From Daphnia pulex (lineage: Eukaryota > Arthropoda > Branchiopoda > Diplostraca > Daphniidae): a DNA stretch of 64,000 nt. The stretch lies in the NCBI RefSeq assembly GCF_021134715.1, contig NC_060021.1:1178001-1242000 (forward strand). Direction: 5' to 3'. The notes beneath the pieces were generated by a model. The model had not been told where the DNA came from. It was given only the letters and a program-made list of their open reading frames with translations, and did no database searches. Both the position numbers and the translations under genes were made by a program. Of the stretch, positions 44,131 through 56,200 are shown piece by piece (within the stretch, counting starts at the first letter, position 1; the number at the start of each line of letters is the position of its first letter).

Positions 44131-45285
44131 CACAATACTTTTAACTAAAATAATAATGTTAGTTGTAGCCCAATTCGATGCGATTCACGTACAGATTGCG
44201 TCATTGAACAGGTGCTTGTGGGGTGGAGTCAAAAGATCAGGTAGTATAGTTCTTTATCAACGTGTTTCTATGTAATTGGCTCAACCAATTCAATGCCGTC
44301 TCTATTGGGAAAAGTATTAGCATGGGCTATGTGGGGGATGTGTTTTGCAAGCTTGCATGATGATATCATGATTTTTCACAGAATACTCATACGACCTTTT
44401 CCAGAATTTACAACTGCTCAAATAACAGCAGCAGATCACCTTTCTAAATTATTGGTTTCTTTTTTCAGACCACGTCGTAATAACAACAGAATTCGGCACT
44501 TTACCTTTTCTGAATAGTTGAGTATTACAAAAATCAAAATTTAACGTCACGTCAATAAAAATTTGCTGTACGCGTTCTATGTACGTCTCGAATTTTTGGC
44601 AGAAATCATTATGCGTGATATTTTTAAAAAATAATTTATTAGTCGAGTAATCAACCAAGTCATATTTGACAGGTATTTAATAGCTTTTTAATTAATTATT
44701 CATTTTTCTCTATTTAATGAAAAACAGATTCTTGCATTTTTGTTATTGTCAACATGGAGTGGAATAAATTGATTGCGGAAAAAAAATTTAAATTGAAGCG
44801 CTTCAAAAATGACCATCCTTTTTTATTCCGTTTATGAATTCAATAAAGAAAAAAATAATAGAAAAGAAATTCATTAATTGCACAGGCGATTGAAAAAAGT
44901 ATTTCGAGGGTGGCGGTCAATTCAAAACACCCCATCATCAGTTGAAGAAAACCACTCCGCGAAAAAAGAAACAAGACGCTGATCGATAGGCCTATGTTGG
45001 CGGCGGCGGCGACGACGGCAGCCAAGTGGATCGCACAGCTGATAAAAAAAGACTTGATAGACTTGAACCCCTGACCCCAGGATCGCCCCGGGATGTTAAA
45101 AATCAAATAATGAACAATAAACTTAACCGGATAAAGCAAGTCTATTTTATTAGTGTTCTCTTGTACATGACAATTGATTACTATTCTAGTGTTAGTTGAA
45201 ATTAAGCGCCGAATTGTTGTTGCTAACATCGTTATTTCCAATAAAAGGGAATTAATCTTGTCTTCATTGTCTTGTGTATCACAGC
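44131..45285. other. Gene 3 promoter block and gene 5 3' flank
   Basis: 44131-44700 matches the conserved upstream block of the array, and 44700-45285 the conserved downstream block. TAGGCCTA octamers lie inside the gene 3 intron (about 44046) and here at about 44988. No gene is seen. Confidence 0.55.
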
Positions 45286-47269
45286 CTAAGTGAACTCGAA
45301 GATAATGGGGGCGGTGAAGTCGATTGTCTTTATTATGGTTCCATCGTCCCGTTTGTTGATGACGCACTGGGTCTTGTTCCGATAAAAATCTTCGACGGCC
45401 GAGTGGGTGACGAATTGATTTTTGGTCGGCAACCCGACGAAGTTCCGTAAATCACACGGCGTCGTATTGGTTGGCAAATACGGATAAAAGACACTGAAGC
45501 AAATAAAATAATGTATATAAAATAAAATTGAATAGTCATTTTGGGGATTGATGTATATAAAATAAAAACCTGGGATAGCCTTCGGAAAATCGCATTCGGA
45601 TATTGTTAAAAGCTTCTATCTTGTCTCTGGAATTTCGTATCTTGACACCGCTTGACACTGGCTTTTTCCCTGCACATTCCGGTCAGGAACACGTAGTCCT
45701 GAAACGGGTGCAAAGGAATGGTCTGACTGGCAGCCAATAACGGAATGACGACGCTTGCGTGCATGAAATAGGCTGGTCCTGAGAGCCAATTGTAAGGATA
45801 GTTGCTCCATGGGTACTCTTCTAATGTAATATAATATGTACAGTACACTCTCAGTTTTTTGGGGGTATTCGAGGGTATTCGAACTAGTAGCGTTTTGGTT
45901 TTTGCTACTAATAGTATAGGGGGGGTATTCTATTAGTAGCATACCTGTTCTAGAATAGGGGTTCGAATATCCCCCGAATACCCCCTATTCCATGCCTATT
46001 CTAAGAGTTTTTCTGGGAGGTGTAAGTTTAGAAAAAATGTGTGGAGCGTCTGGGTATTGAACTCGGGTCTCCCGCATTCTAATCAGAGCTTCTTCCATAC
46101 GGCTGTTCTGACTGTATCATTCTTCTGTACACTCTCAGTTTTCAGGGGATATTCTAACCCTCTACGACGGATATTCCAGCTTCGAATACCCTTGCTTAGA
46201 ATAGGTCTAGAATAGGTTCAACCCTATTCGAAAGCTTCGAATACCCATAGTAGAACCCTTATGCGATTCGATTTTCCTTCGAATACCCCAGTATTCGAAG
46301 AATCGAATACCTTACCCCATATTCGAATAGAATACCTGGGTGGGCGAATGTTTCATTTGCACATACGGCGTCGGTGTATCGAGTTGCCTCCCAGCACACT
46401 TTTTTTAATTTTCAGATTGAAAATTTATCCGTCTCAACAAAGTGACAAAGTCCCAACTCCAAAAGTATCAAAACGTATAAATAACTTTATCGATAATACA
46501 GAAGATTCATACAGTCACAACAGCCGTATGGAAGAAGCTCTGATTAGAATGCGGGAGACCCGAGTTCAATACCAAATGAAAGAACGTCGTTGATGACTGG
46601 TCCAAATTCAGGTATCAAAGGTTTCGCATTTTTGATTGGCAACATCCCCAATCGAGCCACTGCGTATCGGGTGTAATTTTCTACTCCAGAATAGGGCGAA
46701 TCTCCTAAAAATAGAATCCAGCACGTAGTTTTTAAACATTTTACGTTTGTCGTCGCATAATTCTATAAGTTTTTAGTTAATTTCTGTACCAAAACTTGAA
46801 GCTCTTGATTATTTGCTCTTTCTCTACGAAGAGCATTTTCCAAGTCAGCAATAGCGTCTTTGGCCGGGATCTGCTGTTTAAAGGCATCAATAATTCCAAC
46901 AAGTTGATCGATTCGTTTTTTCTCCTTATGACACCCGAGCCCAAATAACTTTTGTCCAACAGCAGGAATTTGTTCTTTGCGTTGAGATGAACCGCTGGCC
47001 AACAGCAGTTGTACTAATACATACAGACATAACGGTACGAAAATAATGAATTTGCCAATCATGTTTCTTCTATTAATAAAACGTTCTGAAATGTTATTTG
47101 AAAAACAAAACTATATTAACGTGGAATTCTATTTCGCATCACAGGCGATTGTTTGGCAATGGAGAAACCTTTTTATCAGTAGGCCTAATAGTAAACCCCC
47201 AAAAATGCAAACAGTAGGCCTATATTTTATTAGCATATAGGGATTCTTACCTTTCAAGACCGAAGCCAT
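45286..47269 (-). pseudogene. GT31 array member broken by insertion and deletion (gene 5)
   Basis: The start exon (47269-47251) and the anchor exon from 47085 read MASVLKERFINRRN then MIGKFIIF. The stalk is cut to about 100 residues and frameshifts after VQKLTKNL. A short piece around 46580-46760 follows, then an unrelated 730-bp insertion (45843-46573). After it come the C-terminal GT31 part (45606-45848, GPAYFMHASVVIPLLAASQT, FQDYVFLTGMC) and the last exon (45286-45477). The whole central domain with RNDIRETWL and the DXD motif is missing. Its promoter is also split by the transposon at 47387-52059. Clearly non-functional. Confidence 0.9.
45843..46573. mobile_element. Insertion with inverted tRNA-like arms inside gene 5
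   Basis: Interrupts the GT31 homology exactly. The segment 46053-46128 and 46495-46573 are inverse copies (GGTATTGAACTCGGGTCTCC against its complement), carrying a tRNA-like A box and B box (GAGTTCAATACCC). The word TACACTCTCAGTTTT occurs twice, near 45843 and 46126. TTCGAATACCCC words are abundant. No protein is encoded. I read it as a foldback or SINE-derived composite. Confidence 0.7.
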
Positions 47270-47669
47270 CAGAATACTGTTATAACTAATAATAATGTGA
47301 GTTGTAGCCCATTCAATTCGTTTCGTGTACAGATTGCGTCATTGCACAGGTGTGGGGTGGAGTCAAAAGATCAGGTAGGCCTAGTAGGGGGAGACCGGGG
47401 CTAGTTGTCTCACTTTTTACACACCGGTCACTCACAGGCCTATTTTTAATGAAATTATTATTTTGTTTGTTTCAAATTATTAATTATTATTTCGCTTAAA
47501 AGATAGCATCGAAAAAATAAGCAATACGAAAATAGTTCTTACTAAAACAACCGTTTTATTGCGACACTTTCAGTGGCCAACTTACCCCACCGCCGGGGCA
47601 AGTTGCCCTTTCAGCTGGGGCAGGTTGGCCTTACAATCACATAGGGCCTACGCCTACTACAGAGCCGTC

Positions 47670-49015
47670 TTAGATTTGAGGAAACATAACTTTCGTCATC
47701 TTCTTCTCTGTCATTGACGCAGCTCTTGCATGAATGAAATGTTTAATCCAAAGGTCCAAGGTAGCATCATTCGTGCAACCTGATTTGTTGGCTGTACCGT
47801 CGCAATCTAGAGGTCCCCCTGCGAGAAAATGATTCTTGAAATTCACTCTGAAATCGAACAAAAAGAAATTTAATAAAAGATAAATAACTTTATTAAAAAC
47901 AATGTTATTTACTGAGGAAAGACAAAGAAGGGTGGAATAGTATTTCCGCAGCTGGAAACTGAACAACCGTCACCAACACACCTCTTTCTCCTGAAACAAT
48001 TGATCCTGGCAAATGAATGCAAATTGTATGCATAATTAATTATATGCAATTAAAGATAGGCTATACAAAAAGCTTACCTATTTGTTTCTGGCCTTTTCTA
48101 CCCTTCTCAGGTGTTGAAACTTTTGTTACACCAAGTTGGCAACACTCTTTGATAATTGTCAAAGAACAAAGTACAATTGTGGATCATATATGATTACGTT
48201 CTTGCCAGGGAAGTAGCCTCGGGTTTTCTTATTGCCAGGGTGGGATGGCGTTTCATGAATGATGCAGTCTGGTCCAGCTGCAAGTTTTTCAGTCCACGAA
48301 GGTGGGATTTTTAGATTTTTATTTGTGGCAACATTAAAAGCCAGCTTTCTAACATCAATTGGGGCCAATCCAAAGTAAATATCTGCTGAACGGTGAAAGT
48401 AATCAGCTAGCAGAGCCTCATCTTCCTTTTTGAAAACCTGCACGATAAATGTTTACACACATAAGCTCATATTATAACATAAACTATAACAAAACTGTTA
48501 TCTGTTGCACAGATGAAATGAATGCTTTCTAACATCAATTGGGGACAATCCAAAGTAAATATCTGCTGAACGGTGAAGGTAATCAGCTAGCAGAGCCTCA
48601 TCTTCCTTTTTGAAAACCTGCACGATAAATGTTTACACACATAAGCTCATATTATAACAAACTGTAACAAAGCTGTTACCTGTCGCACAGATGAATAACC
48701 ATGATGGGTTGGAGAAACACTATTAGGCATGTTTTGTTCTTCTAGACCTGACTTCTTCTTCTTTTCAACATATCTAGTTAGACTTCTTGGAATGTCAAAA
48801 AGAATAGCCACACTAGAATATGATTTTCCATCGTACAACACCATTGCAACTCCTCTTTCAATAACATCAGATGGGGCCTTTACTCTGTAAGTTCTTCTAA
48901 CGTGGTTTCTCCTTTTTCTGAAACAATAAAAGAAGAAAGTTTGAATAGCCTCACTTTGACAGACGCACCCATGTTGGCCAACTTGCCCCATGGAAAAATG
49001 GCCAACCTTCCCCAT
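47670..49015 (-). pseudogene. Pogo-like transposase remnant
   Basis: Three pieces in order. At 49015-48647 is an N-terminal pipsqueak-type helix-turn-helix (KAPSDVIERGVAMVLYDGKS). At 48443-48159 is a CENP-B-type DNA-binding segment (DEALLADYFHRSADIYFGL, KIPPSWTEKLAAG). At 47966-47670 is part of the DDE region (TANKSGCTNDATLDLWIKHF). A roughly 140-bp direct duplication (48345-48480 against 48527-48660) and the missing first catalytic segment break it. Family assignment rests on these segments being characteristic of pogo/Tigger/jerky proteins. Confidence 0.75.
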
Positions 49016-50322
49016 GAGTAATTTTCATAGAATTATTAAAATAGAATCTTATTAAATTTAACTATAGAAAAAAAATAAACGGTAACATAGCTTGAGGAAT
49101 AAGCTATCTACGAAACATCACTACACAAATATGTTACTCATACCTTAAGAGGAAAAAGAAAAATAGTCCGCGAAAAAAAAGTTGGTCGGCAAAACTGAAT
49201 CACGTTTTTGACGATCAAAACTTTACGAATGAAGTGCAAACGAAACATTTTTTGGTGGACGCCATCTATGAGTAAAAATACACATTATGGCTATTCTGAA
49301 AAAAGCGACATTTCCAATTGATACAAATTGTCAGCTACCTGCGTTAGCAAGGTACCCGAAGGGATGTTTTTGATTTTTTTTCCATTAAAAAAAAATCAAA
49401 ATAGCATATGACGTATAAAAGATTGGAAAAATATTATATTAAATCTACAATTAGGTTTTTTTAATTAAAACTTAGTTCAAATTAAAATATCTAGTGCTGT
49501 GCTACACCTTAGTCTCTGAATTTCGAATTCAAACAAAGTCAACACGCACAATAATACTGCGTCACTGCTTGTCAACAATTAGATGGATAAATCGTATTGC
49601 CTATTAGCAACACGAATTAAGTTAAGATTTTTTTACCCGGAAGTTTTCTTCATCTTGTGTGGTGCCGTGGTCGACCTGCAGGTTTTGTCAACGACTTTTC
49701 CTCTTTTTCCATGACGATCGATTAGAAATTGTGATTTGTTCGTCAACGTCGATAGTCACTGATTTTTCTTCCGATTACTACTAGGACGGTGGCATCAGGA
49801 GTAGCAGATGCAATAAGGATTAGGTCTATGCCTTGTTTTTTGACACGAGATGTTTTTTCTTCTGACACCTCGCTCACCAATTGAACTGCTTGTTTTCGAT
49901 TTTGGTATGTTGTCAGTTGTCTTCCACCAGTTTGATGGGAGCAGCATAGCCTAAGTTCCGTCTTACTAAACTCTGCACAACCTAGAACAAATAAATTCTT
50001 CGGTCAAGTCTAAATAAAAATAACAGAATTATTAGAAAGGCACTTATGGATATTTGTGGCGGAAAAATCCTAAAATTCTACATATACAAAAATCCCCTAA
50101 ACCCAAATCAAGGATCGGACACGAACGAAAAGATCCAACGTCAGGGTATCACTATGACTATATCCATGCTAAATATTCATAACTCATATACATACTAGAA
50201 AGAAACTGAATCAAAAATTTGTCTCTTCTTATGGGTTACCCCAATGGGAAAGATTCACCCTGTTTTACGAGTTGGTTAAATATAACTTCATTTGATTTGA
50301 TTACCTAGCTCGACTGGTAGTA

Positions 50323-51224
50323 CAGTATCTTCCATAAAAATCCGACCACCCTTTAAAAAAAGAAATGCCGCCTATCGTTTCGCGGTGGATCTAAGTTCTC
50401 AAACAGTGAAGAAACCAGACAGTTAGGGTGGGGAGTAGTTTTCTGATAGATTTTCAAAGGCTTAACTGTCATGGCAACGAGACAGCCTTTAAGGCATTTA
50501 ACTCTTAATCTCATGGTCTATACTATGGAGAGGTTGATTCACGTTGCCGCAAGCCATCCACACCAAATTTCAATGAGACTTCCCTTTTCGCTCATCCTGA
50601 GCGAAAAGGAGGAAGGGCCGGTTGCTATGGCAACTTACAAATATAATTATCAAGCGGCAATTTCTATATTTATAGTAATTGAAATAGCTAATTAGACAGA
50701 TAATATCTGTTGCAGCTAAATTGCCGAGAACACAGGTGGATTGAATGTGTCCTGAAAGACAATGCGACGACCGCACCTTTTTCGCCAGCATTCATTTTTC
50801 AAATAATTCTGACGAAATATTGAGACTTTATAATATTTTTTCAGCCCATTCCCTTAAATGCTTAAAACAATCCAACTAACGAGCGCGAATTAATCAAAGA
50901 CGTGTTATGGTGTAAAGTTTCTATAGCAACCTGCCCTCCTCCTTTTCGTCCTGTTTGAGAGAAAAGGGCAGTCTAGTAAAAAATTGTTTTCGATGGCTTG
51001 CGGCAACGTTACCTAACCTCTTCTCAATAAGGCTGAGTTCGATGCCTTAAGGGCTGTCTCGTAACTATGACAATGAAGCCCTAGAAAATCTTAGAAAAAC
51101 CGCGGAAAACTACCCCAACCCTAACTGTCTGGTTTCTTCACTGTTTGGGAACTTAGTTCCACCGCGAAACGATAGGCGGCATTTCTTTTTTGAAAGGGTG
51201 GTCGGATTTTTATGGAAGATACTG
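50323..51224. mobile_element. MITE with about 300-bp inverted arms, nested in the pogo element
   Basis: CAGTATCTTCCATAAAAATC at the left is the inverse of the right end, both flanked by TA. Arms stay complementary through AACAGTGAAGAAACCAGACA and the GAGACAGCC segment, with mismatches increasing inward. The centre around 50640-50920 is unpaired. No coding content is convincing. CAGT ends and a TA target suggest a mariner/pogo-derived non-autonomous element. Confidence 0.88.
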
Positions 51225-52050
51225 TACATAGCAACATAATTTTGCTTGTATTTCAACCCTCAATCCTGTATCTATTACCACCGATGACATTCTCTGTCTG
51301 TGATACAAGCTGCTGTCTGAGATCTACCTGCATGTTCAAGAAACTTATTATGGTTACGACTGATGAAGGTCCACAACTCCACACAACCTGTTTAAAATAA
51401 AATACCACAGTTAAAACATTAGCAGCTAGTTACTAAATAGAAACACTTTCATTTAATCTAGTTTACCTTCTTTTCATGATTTATCTCATTCATGAACATG
51501 TAAAATATCTTGCACATTGTTATTTATAGAATGTATATAAAAGACTTTGTAACTTAAAATAACTTCATTTGAGTGAAAATCACAGGCGATGACAGCATTC
51601 TGCAACACACACCACCAAAAATGGTCAAATTCTGAAATGGTTCATGGGGAAAAAACACAACACAATAGTCCTGTTTTCTTGATGCCAAATGGCAAATGGT
51701 AAAGAATTTGAATTGCCTAACTAATGGCGCAACGAAATCCATGCGTAGTTCTCTAATTTCTATGCAGACTATAATACTAATAATCTTTCCAAAATAGAAG
51801 TGGCGCTTTTTACATTAACACGCATCCTCCAACATTAAAACTATTTTTTGTATTTTGGCTTGATCAGCCATCTAGTGGGCAATCGAGTACTTGATTAGCC
51901 ATCTAGTGACAATCGCCAAAACTATAGCCATCTAGTGGGTAATCTATATAGTACTAAACACAACCATACCAGCAAAATAAAAACGTGATTAGAAACCCTT
52001 CGGGTAATAAGAGCCAAATGCGCATCTTACCCCGTATACCAACTAGCCCC
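51225..52050. other. Right internal part of the pogo element
   Basis: Between the nested MITE and the right inverted repeat I find no coding region. A phrase GCCATCTAGTG is repeated three times at about 51866-51937, a possible minor tandem repeat. Confidence 0.4.
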
Positions 52051-52061
52051 GGTCTCCCCTA

Positions 52062-53216
52062 TAGTTCTTTATTATAACGTGTTATGCTATGTAATTGGCT
52101 CAACAATTTTAATACCGTTTCTATTGGGAAAAGTAATAGCATGGGCTATGTGTGCTGGGGTGGGGGACATGTGTAGGCTATCAGAGAAATAGAAATAGTT
52201 TGCATTGAAATTTTTCAAGCGTGAATGATGATATCATGGTTTTCCACAGAATATCCAGTGTGACCCTTTCCAGAAGTGGCAACTCAAATAACAGAGCAGA
52301 TCACCTTCCTAAATATAATCTTGGTTTCTTTTTCAGATCACGTCGTAATAACAACATAATTTGGTATTTTCCCATTTTGCCTCTTCTAAATACTATTGCG
52401 CGTTACAAAAATAAAAAATTAAAGTCACGTCAAAAAAATTTGATGTACGCGTTCTGTTTATGCGTCTCGAATTTCTAGCAGAAATCTTTATGCATAAAGT
52501 AAATTTTCAAAAGTATCGTGCATGCGTGATATTTTTGAAAAATAATTTATTGGTCGAATAATCAACCAAGTCATATATAGTTTGACAGAAGGCATTAAAT
52601 AGTTTTTTAACTAAATATTCATTTTTCTCAATTTCACGAAAAAAGATTTTCGTTATTGTCAACATACGAGTGGAATGAATTGACGGCGAAAAGAATTTAA
52701 ATGGAAGCGTTTCAAAAATGACCATTCTTTTTTATTCCGTTTATAAATTCAAGCAAGAAAAAAGAATAGAAAAGAAATTCTTTAATTGTACAGGCGATTG
52801 AAAAAAGTATTTCGACGGTGGCGGTCAATTCAAAATCAGTTGTAGAAAACACACCCGAAAAAAGAAACAAGACGCTGATTGATATGTTGCTAGCGGCGGT
52901 GGCGACGACGGCAGCCAGGTGGATCGCAGCTGATAAAAAGAGTGTATGACTGAGATAAACTTGAACCCCTGACCCAAGGATCGCAAAGGATGTTAAAAAT
53001 AAATAATGAACAATAGGCTAACAATTATTACCGGATAAAGCAAGTCTATTTTACTACATGACAAATTATTACTATAATATTTTAGTGTTAGTTGAAATTA
53101 AGCGCCGAATTGTTGTTGCTAATATATTAGGCCAATGTAAATGTCTACGATTTTTCATCGTTATTTCCAATAAAAGGGATAATTATTCTTGTCTTCATTG
53201 TCTTGTGTGTCACAGA
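52062..53216. other. Detached promoter block of gene 5 and 3' flank of gene 4
   Basis: 52062-52600 continues the array promoter homology interrupted at 47386, and 52600-53216 is the conserved 3' flank. No gene. A poly-G-like word GGGGTGGGGG at about 52158 differs from paralogues. Confidence 0.6.
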
Positions 53217-56200
53217 CTAAGGGAACTGAAAGTCGACGGGATCGGTGAAATCGATTATTTTTATTATGGTTCCATCCGATTCGGTGACAACGCACTGGGT
53301 CTTGTTCCGATAAAAATCGTCGACGGCCGAGTGGGTGGCGAATTGATTGTCGGTCGGCCACCCGACGAATTTCCAAAGATCACACGGCGGCGGAACGGAT
53401 GGCAGCCACCAAAAGATACTTGAGCAAAAAATAAATAATGTATTACAAGAAAATTGAATATTAGTCATTTTGGGGATTGATGTATATAAAATAAAAACCT
53501 GAATGCAGGCCATTTGGAAATTTTTATCTTGGCACCGGCTTTTTCCGTGCACATTCCGGCTAAGAAAACGTCCTCGAACGGGTTGAAAGGAATTGTCTGA
53601 CTGGCAGCCAATAACGGAATGACGACGCTTGCGTGCATAAAATAGGCCGCTCCTTGGACGTAATTTGGATAGTGCCTCCACGGATACTCTTCAAATGGGA
53701 GATACCATTGACTATTGTAACGAGCAGGATCGGATGGGCCCCAGGCGTGGCCGAACAAACTGTTGTTCGATTGATAGTTGGACCGGACAAAATGAACGAG
53801 ATTGTGCACGTTGACGTAGATGTCGTCGTCCACTTTGAAAACGAGATCGACATTGGCGCAGTGTTGCCGCACCCAGTTGAGCACGGCGATGCCTTTCAGC
53901 GTCAAATTGCGGAACGAATCGTCCATTTCGATTTGGACGATGTCCCCGTGTTTCTGACTCTCTTCTTCGATTCGCTTTTGAATCGAATTGTCTTGAGTCT
54001 TACCGAGAAAGAAACCGAATCGGGTGCTAATGCCCAGCAGATTTTTTTCCAGGACACTTTTGCTGAGGTGATTGAGCCACGTTTCTCTGATGTCGTTTCG
54101 CTTTTTAAAATTACCCGGACCCGATATAATCACTATGAAAACACTTGGGTTCGCCGAAGTATTATTTGTTATTTCTGCTGCCTGACACGATGGAATGTTG
54201 ATGGGATAGCGAAATGAAAGAACGTCGTTGATGACTGGTCCGAATTCAGGTATCAAAGGTTTCGCATGTTTGATTGGCAACATCCCCAATCGAGCCACTG
54301 CGTATCGGGTGTACTTTTCTACTCCAGGATAAGGCGAATCGCGTAAAAAAGAATCCAGCACGTAGTTATTCAACATTTTGCGTTTTTCTTCGCACAATTC
54401 CAAGTTGGCAATTAGAGCGGTTTTGTCTCGAAGACTGCTCCCTTTTTCTTCTTCCAACATCAGGCTTTGGCTGTCCTTGAGGACTGTACAATTTTTCAAT
54501 TCAGTGGTAAAGTTGCTTAGCAATTTTACAACTTTGTTGTCGAGGTACACAATTCTTTGCTCCAAGTTTTTCTTTTGCTGTTCAAGTAATTCTTTATTTA
54601 ATGATATTTCAAGAACTTTCTTGTCGAGGTCTAAAGTTTTTTGTTCCAAGTTTTTCTTTTGCTGTTGAAGTTCATGCTCTTTTGTTACATGTTCTGAAAT
54701 TGCATTTAGTAGCTCATAATTTTTTTCTTTTTCTCTACGAAGAGCACCCTTTTCAACTTCCAAAAGTTTGGAAGTTCTGTCCTTTTCCATTTTCTTTTCT
54801 GCCTCGATATTTAGAGTCGACTGATCTGCAATTTCTTTTTCCTTCTTCCTCTCAGTTTCACACGATTGTAATTGATTAGTTACATTCTGTACCAAAACTT
54901 CATGATTTTCTTTGCAATCAGTAAAGTTACTCAGTAATGTTTCGACTTTGTTGTCGAGGTACACAATTGTTTTTTCCAAGTTTTTCTTCTGCTGTTCAAT
55001 TAATTCTTTTTTTATTGATATTTCATTAACTTTCTTGTCGAGGTCTAAAGTTTTTGATTCCAAGGTTTTCTTTTGCTGTTCAAGTTCATGCTCTTTTGTT
55101 ACATGTTCCGAAATTGCATTAAGTAGCTCTTGATTTTTTGCTTTTTCTCTACGAAGAGCGTTTTCCATATCAGCAAGAGTGTTTTTGGCCGGGATCTGCT
55201 GTTTTAAGGCATCGATAGTTCCAACAAGTTGATCAATTCGTTTTTTCTCATTATTACATCCGAACCATGCATCGATAGTTGCAACAATTTGATCGATTGG
55301 TTTTTTCTTCTCATGAAATTTGGGCCAAACAATGCTGCTGGCCGAAGGCAGTTGAACGAATACAGCAGATAGGCATAATAACCAGACGAAAATGAATTTG
55401 CTAAGCATCATTTTTTTCTATTGATAAATCTTTCTGAAATTATATTTAAAAAAACAAAATTATACATTAAAGTGGGATTCTCTTTCGTATCACAGGCGAT
55501 TGTTTGGCAATTTAATGGGTGGTGAAGCATAAATCCGCATAAATCAGTGAAGAAAAATGTGGAAACGAGCTAAGCATAAACAGTGACGTGTGCTGACTGT
55601 AAAACGTCGGCTATCACAATAACATTTTGTTTGGTTTTGAAAGGTTAAAACCTTCTATTTCGTTATAGTAGGCGTATTATGCGATTTTAGTGAGTTTTAA
55701 CCTTTGATTAAATATTAATCCGTTTTTGCGGTTACTAATATTTTCACGAGTTATGAAAACTACAATTATCAAAGGTTTTAACTTGTGATAAACGAAGATT
55801 TATTGCACATCATGCATCACAGGAAAATAATAGAAGTATAAGCAAGATGCCATTCGAATCTATAGCCTAAACCCTTACGAAACTTTTAGCTTAGATTTTG
55901 AACTGTTTGCTAAAAACAGCTCGCGTGGAGCTAGGCTAAAAAATAAAAGCAGCTTTAATGCTGCAATCACCTCGAAATAATTCAAGTTAACACAATTCAC
56001 CTTTTTTTTAGCAGATATAAGCTTTTTTTTTCAAGCTAGGGCGTTTTCTTTTCTTGCTTGAAAAAATAAACTTTTAAACCAGCTTGAATTTTCCCCCCTA
56101 AATATATTTCCTAATTTTTAGCTAATTCCAGTATGGAAGTTTTAATCTAGGATTTCGCTCCACTTTGTTTAGCAGATATCAGCTTTTATTTTCCAAGCTA

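Larger units (their letters stand above)
47387..52059. mobile_element. Pogo/Tigger-type DNA transposon, 4.7 kb, in gene 5 promoter
   Basis: Ends are GGGGGAGACCGGGGCTAGTTG on the left and its inverse CAACTAGCCCCGGTCTCCCC on the right, each bounded by TA (47385-47386 and 52060-52061). Flanks rejoin to the conserved array promoter (AAAAGATCAG ... TATAGTTCTTTATTAT), proving insertion. A broken minus-strand transposase is at 47670-49015, and a MITE is nested at 50323-51224. Words like TGGCCAACTTGCCCC recur near both ends. Confidence 0.88.

Noticed and set aside
46261-46593. Plus-strand open frame of about 110 codons
   Set aside because: Falls inside the insertion in gene 5, built of repeated TTCGAATACCCC words; no domain.
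47575-47640. Possible coding or CpG-island signal from GGGGCAAGTTGCC-rich text
   Set aside because: Better explained as repeated terminal-type motifs of the pogo element.
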